A stretch of DNA of 64,000 nucleotides from assembly GCA_035530275.1 (NCBI GenBank), contig DATKVC010000023.1:1-64000 (forward strand), read 5' to 3'. The notes under the pieces are model-generated. The model ran no database searches and was not told the origin of the DNA. It saw nothing but the letters and a program-made list of their open reading frames with translations. This stretch comes from CAIJMU01 sp035530275 (GTDB lineage: Bacteria > Spirochaetota > Spirochaetia > Treponematales > Rectinemataceae). Below are positions 43,550 through 50,861 of this stretch, in pieces. The first letter of the stretch is position 1. Each line of letters opens with the position of its first letter. Position numbers and translations under genes: made by a program.

Positions 43550-44412
43550 GGCACGATCCTCGTCGGCTCGGTCACAATTATGTCCGTCCCGCCGCGCTTC
43601 CTGATCTCGGGAATCAACTTCGCGAGCGAAGCCTTGGGCGCCGCCACCTTGACCGCGTAACCCGCGTTTTCCATCAATTGGGATATCGTCGGCTCGCGCA
43701 TGCAGGGCAGGATCTCCACCACCGCGTCCAGCCGATCGGCCGGCACGTTGATCTCGAGCATCACCCGCCCCCGCGCATTCAGCACGCTCTGCAAGAGCAG
43801 CACCATCGCCTCGGCCGTCTCGCGCTTGGCCGGATCCTTCATCGACTCAGGATTGGCGTAGAGCTTCGTCGTGCTCCTCCCCACCTCGTCGATGATCGAC
43901 AGCCCGTTCGCGCGCAGCGTCGAACCGGTGGCCGTGTTGTCGACCACACAGTCCGCGTCGTCGGGCGGAAAGACCTCCGTCGCGCCGTAGGAACGCACGA
44001 AGACCGCGTCGAGCCCCTTCGCGGCTATCCATTTTCGCGTAATGCGCTCGTACTCGCTCGCCACGAGGAGACGCCCCGGCGGCAGCCACCCGTCCACCAG
44101 GATCGTCGTCGGCGCCGCGGCCACGAGCCGCACCGGATCGAGCCCCGTGTCGAGAAGCTCCACGAGCTCCAGACCGAGTTCCTCCACCCAATCCGAACCC
44201 GCGAAACCGATGTCCCGCGTCCCGGCGTGCAGCATCTCGATGATGTTCCGCGGCTTCAGGATCTTCGCCTCGAGCCCGTCGAGGGCGAGACTCGGCCGGT
44301 AATCGCGGTCGTCCCCATGCACCGGCATCCCCGCGTCGGAGAGGAGCTTGAAGACCCCCTCCTGCATCCTGCCCTTCGGCAAGGCGATCTTGACCGACTT
44401 GATAGACTGCAT
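43546..44412 (-). CDS. hisG: ATP phosphoribosyltransferase, long form
   Basis: 288 residues from ATG 44412 (AAAGGA upstream); GTG 44418 is possible. KIALPKGRMQEGVFKLLSDA, DIGFAGSDWVEEL and DCVVDNTATGSTL give the catalytic core; the C-terminal 80 residues form the ACT-like domain that mediates histidine feedback inhibition (HisG-L, no HisZ needed). First structural gene of the operon, preceded by an attenuator. Confidence 0.97.
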   Translation of the reverse strand: MQSIKSVKIALPKGRMQEGVFKLLSDAGMPVHGDDRDYRPSLALDGLEAKILKPRNIIEMLHAGTRDIGFAGSDWVEELGLELVELLDTGLDPVRLVAAAPTTILVDGWLPPGRLLVASEYERITRKWIAAKGLDAVFVRSYGATEVFPPDDADCVVDNTATGSTLRANGLSIIDEVGRSTTKLYANPESMKDPAKRETAEAMVLLLQSVLNARGRVMLEINVPADRLDAVVEILPCMREPTISQLMENAGYAVKVAAPKASLAKLIPEIRKRGGTDIIVTEPTRIVP

Positions 44413-44432
44413 ACCCACCGTCCTTTCGGAAC

Positions 44433-44456
44433 CCGGGCGGGGACCTGCCCGCCCGG
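44433..44456 (-). promoter_or_regulatory. Hairpin just before the hisG ribosome binding site
   Basis: Perfect 9-bp arms CCGGGCGGG and CCCGCCCGG with a 6-nt loop, about 12 nt upstream of the Shine-Dalgarno stretch. It may shape translation of hisG. Another hairpin (ACTCACC / GGTGAGT) lies at 44490-44507. Confidence 0.45.
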
Positions 44457-44523
44457 CGATCCCCTAACATGCGCGGGGCGCCGATCCTTACTCACCTGCG
44501 GGTGAGTGGCCGGCGCCCTTCAT

Positions 44524-44555
44524 AAAGAAAAAGCGCCGACCATCGCGGTCGGCGC
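44524..44555 (-). terminator. Attenuator terminator of the his operon
   Basis: Minus strand: perfect 8-bp arms GCGCCGAC and GTCGGCGC (44555-44548 and 44540-44533), a 7-nt loop, then TTTTTCTTT. It lies between the leader peptide and hisG. CGACCGCGA in its 5' arm and loop is complementary to TCGCGGTCG in the leader, just after the His codons, which gives an antiterminator. Confidence 0.75.
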
Positions 44556-44588
44556 CCTCGTTCGGTTCGTTATCCCTTCCGGAATAGC

Positions 44589-44672
44589 CTACCGCCCACG
44601 AGATCGCGACCGCGACCCATGATGGGCGTGATGATGGAGGCGCTGAAGAATTGCATTTCCGGAAAGAAGCAT
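44589..44672 (-). CDS. hisL: Histidine leader peptide (attenuator)
   Basis: 27-codon frame, MLLSGNAILQRLHHHAHHGS then RSRSRGR and a stop. Five of six consecutive codons are His (CAT CAT CAC GCC CAT CAT). It lies 34 bp before the terminator stem and 177 bp upstream of hisG. Ribosome stalling at the His codons under histidine shortage would free the following TCGCGGTCG to pair with the terminator arm. No strong Shine-Dalgarno is seen; TTGACG with TAAATA 17 bp on could be a promoter starting almost at the ATG, so the peptide might be leaderless. Confidence 0.7.
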   Translation of the reverse strand: MLLSGNAILQRLHHHAHHGSRSRSRGR

Positions 44673-44698
44673 AATGGATATTTACCCATTCGCTCGGA

Positions 44699-44817
44699 GA
44701 ACGTCAAGAGGGCGCGTCGGGCGGTCGCGACCGCCCGACCGGGTGCTCCGCTCCAATCTTTTCCTCGCGAAGCTCGGAAAAGGATTTCCGCTGCGCCCCC
44801 TCGCGCGAAAGCGAGCC
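44699..44817. repeat. Dispersed palindromic repeat, copy C
   Basis: Starts AACGTCAAGAGGGCGCGTC and ends CTCGCGCGAAAGCGAGCC. Over about 117 bp it differs from copy D at about two positions. The core holds AATCTTTTCC and its near-inverse GGAAAAGGATT. It lies directly upstream of the his leader and contributes TTGACG on the minus strand. Confidence 0.9.
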
Positions 44818-44861
44818 AAGAGAAGCATGTCGCCATCGCCAATGGCTGTCACGGCGCAGTC

Positions 44862-44867
44862 TACAAT
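44862..44867 (+). promoter_or_regulatory. Possible -10 element of hicBA
   Basis: TACAAT 25 bp before the hicB start; no good -35 at 17 bp. Confidence 0.3.
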
Positions 44868-44892
44868 GGTATCTTGATCATGGAGGTTCCAC

Positions 44893-45105
44893 ATGCTCTT
44901 TCATGTCACGATGGAGAAGGACGAAGACGGCTATCTGGTCGCAGAATGTCCCGCCTTGCCCGGCTGCGTCTCCCAAGGCAAGGATGAACAAGAGGCCCTG
45001 CAAAATATCAAGGAAGCCATCGAGGCTTGGCTCTGGGCGGAAGACCAAAAGCACCTCACCGATTCCGCCATCTTCGGCAAAAGTCCCGTCCTCGTCTCCG
45101 TATGA
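44893..45105 (+). CDS. hicB: HicB antitoxin
   Basis: 70 residues. FHVTMEKDEDGYLVAECPAL, PGCVSQGKDEQEALQNIKEA is the partial RNase H-like HicB fold. GGAGG precedes ATG 44893. Antitoxin-first order, 4-bp overlap with hicA. No added DNA-binding domain, so repression, if any, needs other parts. Confidence 0.9.
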   Translation: MLFHVTMEKDEDGYLVAECPALPGCVSQGKDEQEALQNIKEAIEAWLWAEDQKHLTDSAIFGKSPVLVSV

Positions 45106-45329
45106 GCCGCCTCGGAAACGTATCCGGCAAAGCCGCTGTAGTCGCTTTTCAAAAGGCTGGCTGGATCTACCGTGGCCAGGTCGGAAGCCACGCCGTCCTC
45201 ACCAAGGAAGGCTCGTCGGTCAATCTTTCCATTCCCCAGCACAAGGAACTCGGGATCGGGATACTCCGCGCTCTTATCAAGCATGCGGGCCTTACCGTGG
45301 AGGAATTCCGCGCCCTGCTCTCTTTATAG
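45102..45329 (+). CDS. hicA: HicA mRNA interferase toxin
   Basis: 75 residues from ATG 45102. A dsRBD-like fold with the catalytic His in YRGQVGSHAVLTKEG and the typical IPQHKELGIGILRALIKHAG. It cleaves mRNA and tmRNA in studied cases. The start overlaps the hicB stop. Confidence 0.9.
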   Translation: MSRLGNVSGKAAVVAFQKAGWIYRGQVGSHAVLTKEGSSVNLSIPQHKELGIGILRALIKHAGLTVEEFRALLSL

Positions 45330-45401
45330 GTCCATCGGCGAGGACATCAAAGCCGTCGAGTCCAACTGGCCCCTTGGCTTTCCACGAGGAGGTATCGAGC
45401 C

Positions 45402-45683
45402 ATGAAAAACAAACACATCGGATCCACCTTCGACAGCTTCCTCGAAGAGGAAGGGATCGCGGAGGATGTCGAGAATAGGGCCGTCAAGAAACTCATCGCC
45501 TTCCAACTCAAGGCAGCCCTCGAGAACGAACACATCAGCAAGACCGAACTCGCCGCCCGGCTCCAAACCTCTCGTGCGGCTCTCGACCGCTTGCTCGATC
45601 CCGACAACGACTCCGTGACCCTGCAAACCCTCAAGCGCGCCGCCGCTGTCCTCGGCAAGAAACTCAAGCGCGAGCTCGTCTGA
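45402..45683 (+). CDS. XRE-type HTH regulator, possibly an orphan antitoxin
   Basis: 93 residues. The HTH (KTELAARLQTSRAALDRLLD) with TLQTLKRAAAVLGKKLKREL is usual in HigA-like antitoxins. GAGGAGG precedes the ATG. No toxin gene is adjacent: the 72 bp upstream are non-coding and downstream lies a repeat. It may belong to a lost pair or serve hicBA. Confidence 0.75.
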   Translation: MKNKHIGSTFDSFLEEEGIAEDVENRAVKKLIAFQLKAALENEHISKTELAARLQTSRAALDRLLDPDNDSVTLQTLKRAAAVLGKKLKRELV

Positions 45684-46170
45684 GTTAAAACCTTTGGCCG
45701 CGCTGCGCCTCATCACCGGTACGCGAAATCGCTTTCGAGTCTTCGCAATCATCCCCGATGGTCAGACCCCCGCGGGTTCGTCATCCGCGACGAAAACGTC
45801 AAGAGGGCGCGTCAGGCGATCGCGACCGCCCGACCGGGTGCTCCGCTCCAATCTTTTCCTCGCGAAGCTCGGAAAAGGATTTCCGCTGCGCCCCCTCGCG
45901 CGAAAGCGAGCCCAGGCCGGCGATGCTTCCCCCCGTGAAGCGACGCGGGTCGAAGCACCTTCGCGAGAATCAGCTCCTCTGCAATCGGCAACGTGGCGCC
46001 GTCCACGTACTCCGAATCATACTATCAGGAGAAGGTCTCCGCCTGAATCAGGCGTGTCCACCATTGACAGTACAGGTCATCAAACCAGCGCCTCGGTCTC
46101 AAGGACATCGACAAGCTCATCCGGGCTAATTCATAGTACACTCGTCTCAGCACCGAGCAAGGAGCCTGTC
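45684..46170. other. Gap holding repeat copy D
   Basis: No gene seen. 45795-45912 is the repeat; the rest shows no clear structure. TTGACA occurs near 46064 without a matching -10. Confidence 0.5.
45795..45912. repeat. Dispersed palindromic repeat, copy D
   Basis: Direct copy of C, 1.1 kb away and almost identical (AACGTCAAGAGGGCGCGTCA to GCGAAAGCGAGCC). Together they bracket hicBA and the XRE gene. Confidence 0.9.
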
Positions 46171-46368
46171 ATGGACGCTGCATTCGCCCATCCCCAGTAC
46201 ATTACCGACGACCAAGGCAACAAGACTGCCGTCATACTTCCCCTCGAGGCCTACACCGAACTCCTTGAAGATCTCTCCGACCTAGCGGTTGCCGTCGAAC
46301 GCCGTGACGAACCTCTCGTTTCCCATGCGGATCTCCTCGCTTCCCTCAGAGCCGATGGCCTCCTATAG
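46171..46368 (+). CDS. RelB/Phd-like antitoxin
   Basis: 65 residues; AAGGAG precedes ATG 46171. FAHPQYITDDQGNKTAVILP, LEAYTELLEDLSDLAVAVER is the usual short antitoxin pattern (beta strand, then helices). It overlaps the toxin gene by 14 bp. Confidence 0.82.
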   Translation: MDAAFAHPQYITDDQGNKTAVILPLEAYTELLEDLSDLAVAVERRDEPLVSHADLLASLRADGLL

Positions 46369-46615
46369 CATCCAGTGGAAGGCCTCAGCGGCAAAGGAAC
46401 TCAGGAAGCTTCCTCGCGACATCATCACGCGCATCCTTGCTGTCGTCGACGGCCTCGCCTCCGCCCCTCGCCCGGATGGCGTCAGAAAGCTCGTCGGATC
46501 TGAATCTACCTACCGAATTCGCGTCGGGGAGTATCGGGTCGTCTACAACATCTTCGACGAGCGCCTCGTAATCGAAGTCATCAGAGTCCGCGACCGGAAA
46601 GACGCCTACAGGTAA
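46355..46615 (+). CDS. RelE/ParE-type toxin
   Basis: 86 residues from ATG 46355. YSIQWKASAAKELRKLPRDI, VRKLVGSESTYRIRVGEYRV, VYNIFDERLVIEVIRVRDRK are standard RelE blocks, ending with the basic-aromatic DAYR. It is likely a ribosome-dependent mRNase. Confidence 0.9.
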   Translation: MASYSIQWKASAAKELRKLPRDIITRILAVVDGLASAPRPDGVRKLVGSESTYRIRVGEYRVVYNIFDERLVIEVIRVRDRKDAYR

Positions 46616-46908
46616 CTTTCTCCACACTCGCCGAACTGCGCTCAATCACTCGGTACACGACATCGCACTCGTATCCTCGAGGCGCGACGCGCATGCACCC
46701 CTCCGATTTTCTCCCCCCTATCACCCGACATTTTATATTCGCAATTATGGCGGGAGCCTCGCGCTAGTCGCGCGCAAGGCACCCGCCGCTCTTTCACCTC
46801 AAATCATAATGCTGTTCACTTCGCCGTCTGGCCCGCCACGCTTGTCGCGGTGGCCTCGGCGGCCGAGGCCGCCTTGGCCGATGCCGCCTTGGCCGCTGCC
46901 CTCCTCGG

Positions 46909-47565
46909 TCAATTCAGCACCATTACGCCGAGCTTCTCGAGCTCCTGGGGATTCTCGTAGAAGGCCACGCGGCAGATCGTGCGAAAGTCGCTCACCCAGA
47001 CATCGAGCTCACGGAACTTCGCGTCGCGGGCGGCCGTCGCCGACTGGGAAGCCCCGTTGCTCTGGACCTGGACCTGGCTCCTGTTCCGCACCTCGGCGAT
47101 GAGGGCGGTCTCCGCGGCCAGCTTGGCATCGTCGTAGCCGAAATGCGCGAGCGCCTGGGCGAAGCGCCGATCGGAGGAGAGGCCGGCATAGAAGCCATGG
47201 GCCTGCTCGAGCCAGCCGGCCGTGCTCTGCTTGCGCGGGCCGTAGAGCTTGAGCGCGGTGATGGCGCGCACATCGTCGCCGAAGGCCACCCGGGCGACCT
47301 TGAGCGTCTTAATATAGGCCGCGTTGGCCGCCGCCCAGGCGACTTCAAAGTCCTTGGCCGCCCCTCGCATTTCCGCCCGGTCGCTCGTCATCTTCCTGGA
47401 GTAGGCCTCGGCCTCCTCCCAGAGTCTGTGCCCCTCCGCGAGCCGGGCCGCGTCATAGCCGAAGCCCGCGAGGGTGGCGGCGACGGCGGGATCAGCCGCC
47501 GCGTTCTCGATGAGGGTCTTCGCGCCCTCCATGAATTCCGCCAATGTGTTCTTCGCACCGTACAT
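46909..47565 (-). CDS. Unknown protein with an internally repeated helical unit
   Basis: 218 residues from ATG 47565 (GGGAGG upstream). Two similar parts, FGYDAARLAEGHRLWEEAE at about 30-50 and FGYDDAKLAAETALIAEVR at about 145-165, show an internal duplication; the whole is predicted mostly helical, without signal peptide or cysteine motifs apart from one Cys near the end. The frame is open to 47847 through a 21-bp tandem repeat that would code RPGWRGE units; I prefer the start after it. Function unknown. Confidence 0.65.
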   Translation of the reverse strand: MYGAKNTLAEFMEGAKTLIENAAADPAVAATLAGFGYDAARLAEGHRLWEEAEAYSRKMTSDRAEMRGAAKDFEVAWAAANAAYIKTLKVARVAFGDDVRAITALKLYGPRKQSTAGWLEQAHGFYAGLSSDRRFAQALAHFGYDDAKLAAETALIAEVRNRSQVQVQSNGASQSATAARDAKFRELDVWVSDFRTICRVAFYENPQELEKLGVMVLN

Positions 47566-48070
47566 GATTCCTCCCATCCCGCCGGCCTCGTCGACGCCGG
47601 CACTCACTTGAAATCTGTTTTCGGCGACAACGTCGCCGCTCGTGATGATCGCCGCCCGCGTACCGGGCGCCCCCCTCCTTTCGCCTCGCCACCCTGACCT
47701 TTCGCCTCGCCACCCTGACCTTCCGCCTCGCCACCCTGGCCTTTCGCCTCGCCACCCTGGCCTTTCGCCTCGCCACCCCGGCCTTCTGCCTCGCCACCCT
47801 GGCCTTCTGCCTCGCCACCCCGGCCTTCCGCCTCGCGGGGCCTCCACGGCAGATATTCACCAGCGCCTACGTAGTATTTTCGCTATGTTTCAAGGGAAAT
47901 TGTTGTAGACAATCGTCTAATTGAAGAGGTTTTCATGACAAAAACTTAACGGATGTTTAGGCAATTGGCGGGGAGCTGGCGAGAGTGGTTAAGTGATGAG
48001 GGAAGGCGTAGCCCGGCATCGGCCGGGTCATCGCTGCAGGCTAAACTTCGTGCCGAAGCGGCACTTACAT
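47566..48070. other. Gap with a 21-bp repeat array
   Basis: Apart from the array at 47686-47840 there is AT-richer DNA (47870-47960), possibly a promoter region. No gene is supported. Confidence 0.5.
47686..47840. repeat. 21-bp tandem repeat, about 7 copies
   Basis: Unit CCTTTCGCCTCGCCACCCTG plus one base, with T/C and A/G variants. It is open in several frames: RPGWRGE on the minus strand or LSPRHPG on the plus strand. Confidence 0.9.
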
Positions 48071-48615
48071 TTATGCGGTCAAAAGATCATCGCCGGCGGC
48101 GCTCCGCTGCCAGACGTATTCGTAGATCTTCTCCGCGATCTCGTCCGTCTCCTCGTCGGTGTAGGGAGGATGGGGAAGGGATTCATAGAGCCGGTCGAGG
48201 ATGAAGATCTTGACCTCGGCCTGGGTCTTCTCTTTCCGGGTCCATTCGCGCATCGACCCTATCAGGGCCCTGAGCGAGGCCAGGAGTCCCCGGCTCGCCT
48301 GCTTGAGGCGTTCGCGGTCCGTCTTGGCGATGCTCTCCTTGAACAGGAGGTCGAAGAGGGCAAGCTCGGTATCGGAGAGGCCCTCCTCCGCGGCTCGGCG
48401 CTCCTCGGCGTCGAGGCTGGCGGCCAGATCGAGAAGGGCTGCAAAGGTAGCCTCGACGGTGGCACGGTCCTTTTCGCGTTTGCGAAAGTGCGGCGGGGGC
48501 AGACACAGCCCATTGCAGTAGGCGGCATCGAGCCACTCCGCCAGTGCTCCTTGATATAAGTGGAGATGGCATCGGCATCGTAGGCTGCGTCTAAGAGAGC
48601 GCGGCGCCGGAGCCT
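48071..48615 (-). pseudogene. hsdR: C-terminal remnant of a type I restriction enzyme R subunit
   Basis: An open frame ends in REWTRKEKTQAEVKIFILDR, LYESLPHPPYTDEETDEIAE and KIYEYVWQRS, which match the helical C-terminus of HsdR. Upstream it reads AEWLDAAYCNGLCLPPPHFR in frame. The preceding DAAYDADAISTYIKEHW lies in another frame, so there is a frameshift near 48545, and a stop near 48616 ends the similarity. No motor or nuclease domain and no hsdM or hsdS remain. Confidence 0.6.
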
Positions 48616-48636
48616 TTAAAACGGAAAGTCGCCTGC

Positions 48637-49047
48637 CTACGGACTATGAACGAGGAGGTCCTGGAACTCGCTCAAACGGATGATCCTCGTGCTGCGGATT
48701 GTTCCCAGGACTAAGAGATCATCGTCTCCGGTCACGAGGTTGGTGGCATCGCCGGCAATAGCGAGTTCGAGGAGGAAGTCGTCCTTGGGATCGCGGCAGA
48801 GCTCGATCTTCTCGATTGGAGAGATCGCATAGGCCGTCTTGACAAGGAAGTCTTCGAGCTGGTCGCGTTCGACATCGCTGAAGTACCGGGAGAACTTGGG
48901 GCGGTAGATGACCTCGCGAACCTCGCGGAGCTGGTCCTCGGAGGTGAGGACGTGGATATCGTTCAGGAGGAAGCGGTCTTCCATTTCGTCGAGGGTGCGA
49001 CCGATGAGGAAGCTGATCCAGATATTGGTGTCAAGGACGATGTTCAC
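48637..49047 (-). CDS. PIN-domain toxin
   Basis: 136 residues, GTG start at 49047. MNIVLDTNIWISFLIG with the first Asp, CRDPKDDFLLELAIAGDATN and LVTGDDDLLVLG with the later acidic residues: a PIN ribonuclease of the COG1569 type. The start overlaps the partner gene by 17 bp. Confidence 0.88.
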   Translation of the reverse strand: MNIVLDTNIWISFLIGRTLDEMEDRFLLNDIHVLTSEDQLREVREVIYRPKFSRYFSDVERDQLEDFLVKTAYAISPIEKIELCRDPKDDFLLELAIAGDATNLVTGDDDLLVLGTIRSTRIIRLSEFQDLLVHSP

Positions 49048-49270
49048 GCGCGTGTCGCTCTCGCCGGACGGTTTTCACCTCCGCTTGAATCTCTTCAAGA
49101 GACAAGGGAAGGTCGCGATGAGCGCTGCGGAATGCCCGTAAATCGTCATGTAGTGTCCTCTTCTCAAGGTACTCGGTGAGGCGCTTCTGTTCCTCAAGTC
49201 CGAGCTGGGCCACGATGGACTGGATCTGCTCGAAGCCAAGATTGAGGGTGACGGGAATCTGGGTCTCCAT
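49031..49270 (-). CDS. Antitoxin of the PIN toxin
   Basis: 79 residues from ATG 49270. LGLEEQKRLTEYLEKRTLHD and LPLSLEEIQAEVKTVRRERH: a short helical protein of the kind paired with PIN toxins. TATACT lies 14-9 bp before the ATG, so the mRNA might be leaderless. Confidence 0.7.
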   Translation of the reverse strand: METQIPVTLNLGFEQIQSIVAQLGLEEQKRLTEYLEKRTLHDDLRAFRSAHRDLPLSLEEIQAEVKTVRRERHAREHRP

Positions 49271-49580
49271 ACCGTCAGTATACAGCATCAGGATTCCTAG
49301 TGGCAGGTATGTGCTCGCCTCATCTCGCGTGCTTGAATAGCGGCCCGGTTAGGCGCACCGCGGTAATAAGACATTTTTGGAGTTGAGCCAAGGCTGCCCG
49401 GTATGCGTCGTCCACGAAGGCCCAGTACTCGTTCTCGCAGGGTGAGCCGGTCCTATTGAAGTGATAGCATGTGCTGCCCTGTATCCAGCGCGCAGGAGCG
49501 AGCTTAGCGCAGCGTTAGGGCAAATAAAGCCTTTGCCCTAACCACCTATAAACAGTACCCGATTTGTTATCTCCAGACGC

Positions 49581-49608
49581 AAAAGGACCGGCCTGAGCCG
49601 GTCCTTTT
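49581..49608. terminator. Bidirectional terminator, distal copy
   Basis: Perfect 12-bp arms AAAAGGACCGGC and GCCGGTCCTTTT, 4-nt loop. Confidence 0.85.
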
Positions 49609-49737
49609 GAATTACCAGTATGCTACCCGCGCCCTGTATCCAGTGCGCGGGAGCGTAGCTTAGCGCAGCGTTCGAGGCGAACAAGTCGTTCGCCCCTTAC
49701 CACCTGTAACAGTACCCGATTTGTTATCCCCAGACGC

Positions 49738-49765
49738 AAAAGGACCGGCCTGGGCCGGTCCTTTT
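49738..49765. terminator. Bidirectional terminator, rpsG-proximal copy
   Basis: Arms AAAAGGACCGGCC and GGCCGGTCCTTTT; near-identical to the copy 157 bp away. Confidence 0.85.
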
Positions 49766-49826
49766 GAATTGCTATGAGGCTACCCGTGCGCCGTGGCGCA
49801 CGGGAGGGCAAATAAAGCCTTTGCCC

Positions 49827-50297
49827 TTACCACCTATAATGGGCAAAGGCTTTATTTGCCTCAGCCATCTTGTGGGTATCTTCCTTCTTCTTTACCGCGG
49901 TGCCGGTGTTGTTGAAGGCGTCGAGGAGTTCGTCGGCGAGTTTGTCGGCCATGGCCTTGCCGGAGCGATTGCGGGAGGCGGTGATCAGCCAGCGCATCGC
50001 GAGAGCTTCGCGGCGGGTCTCGCGGATCTCGACGGGCACCTGGTAGGTGGCGCCGCCGACTCGGCGGGACTTGACCTCGACGAGGGGCTTCGCGTTCTCG
50101 AGCGCCTTCATGAAGACGTCGAGGGCGGGAGTGTTCGATTTCTTCTGCATGAGTTCCATCGCGTCGTACATGATGCGCGTGTTGACGGACTTCTTGCCCT
50201 GCCACATCATCCGACAGACGAATTTCGTGACGATGACGGAATTATACTTCGTGTCGGGCAAATGGCCCCGATCGATGCTCTTCTTCTTGCGTCCCAT
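49827..50297 (-). CDS. rpsG: 30S ribosomal protein S7
   Basis: 156 residues: LPDTKYNSVIVTKFVCRMMW, PLVEVKSRRVGGATYQVPVE, RRTEAL-like block RREALAMRWLI, and the HYRW end. S7 nucleates 30S head assembly. The last seven codons and stop lie inside a perfect 20-bp inverted repeat (GGCAAATAAAGCCTTTGCCC, and its inverse after the stop). Confidence 0.98.
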   Translation of the reverse strand: MGRKKKSIDRGHLPDTKYNSVIVTKFVCRMMWQGKKSVNTRIMYDAMELMQKKSNTPALDVFMKALENAKPLVEVKSRRVGGATYQVPVEIRETRREALAMRWLITASRNRSGKAMADKLADELLDAFNNTGTAVKKKEDTHKMAEANKAFAHYRW

Positions 50298-50306
50298 GAT
50301 CTACCC

Positions 50307-50681
50307 CTAGGCCTTCGGGCGCTTGGCGCCGTACTTGGAACGGGCCTGCTTGCGATCTTCGACGCCGAGGGTATCCTTCGCGCCGCGAACTATGTGGTAG
50401 CGCACGCCCGGGAGGTCCTTGACGCGTCCGCCGCGCACGAGGACCACGGAGTGCTCCTGGAGATTGTGGCCGACGCCCGGAATGTAGGCGGTGACCTCGA
50501 TGCCATGGCTGAGGCGCACACGGGCAACCTTCCGGAGGGCCGAATTCGGCTTCTTGGGCGTCACGGTCATGACGCGAGTGCAGACGCCGCGGCGCTGGGG
50601 ACATTCCAGCAGGGCCGGCGACTTTGTCCGCCAGGTGTTGGCCTTGCGGCCCAGGCGGATCAGCTGGTTGATGGTCGGCAT
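50307..50681 (-). CDS. rpsL: 30S ribosomal protein S12
   Basis: 124 residues from ATG 50681. PTINQLIRLGRKANTWRTKS, TPKKPNSALRKVARVRLSHG and GRVKDLPGVRYHIVRGAKDT. The lysines linked to streptomycin resistance (PKKPNSA and RVKDLPG) are wild type. It starts the two-gene str operon; fusA is not downstream. Confidence 0.98.
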   Translation of the reverse strand: MPTINQLIRLGRKANTWRTKSPALLECPQRRGVCTRVMTVTPKKPNSALRKVARVRLSHGIEVTAYIPGVGHNLQEHSVVLVRGGRVKDLPGVRYHIVRGAKDTLGVEDRKQARSKYGAKRPKA

Positions 50682-50782
50682 TACGCTTTCGACTCCCTTT
50701 GTCGTACCAGGCCTCAGCATGACCCGGTGTAGTTACGGTACGCGAAGATGCCGGAGCCGAACCTTGAGACTCCGGTCCGCTA

Positions 50783-50812
50783 CAATAGGCGGAAAGAGGG
50801 GGCGAGGTCAAG
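50783..50812 (-). promoter_or_regulatory. Promoter of rpsL-rpsG
   Basis: Minus strand TTGACC (50812-50807), 18-bp spacer, TATTGT (50788-50783), about 100 bp before rpsL. Confidence 0.65.
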
Positions 50813-50861
50813 ATAGAAGAACCCTAGGGCCGGAAGCCGGCTCCTGTCGGCCCGATCCGGT

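Larger units (their letters stand above)
49271..49826. other. Gap with a tandem array of terminator units after rpsG
   Basis: 49474-49826 consists of repeats described separately. 49289-49470 shows no gene or clear structure. Confidence 0.6.
49478..49826 (-). repeat. Tandem units derived from the 3' end of rpsG and its terminator
   Basis: Read on the minus strand, each of three units of roughly 120-160 bp starts with AGGTGGTAAGGG or AGGTGGTTAGGG, the last codon and stop of rpsG, carries a hairpin (GGGCAAA / TTTGCCC or GGCGAAC / GTTCGCC), and ends in AAAAGGACCGGC / GCCGGTCCTTTT. Units 2 and 3 share GGATACAGGGC and GCGCTAAGC, and the first two share AACAAATCGGGTACTGTT downstream. Confidence 0.8.

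Noticed and set aside
44570..44842. 90-codon open frame on the minus strand upstream of hisG
   Set aside because: It runs through repeat copy C, has no ribosome binding site and overlaps the His leader in another frame.
50307..50681. Streptomycin-resistance changes in S12
   Set aside because: Both key lysine positions are wild type.
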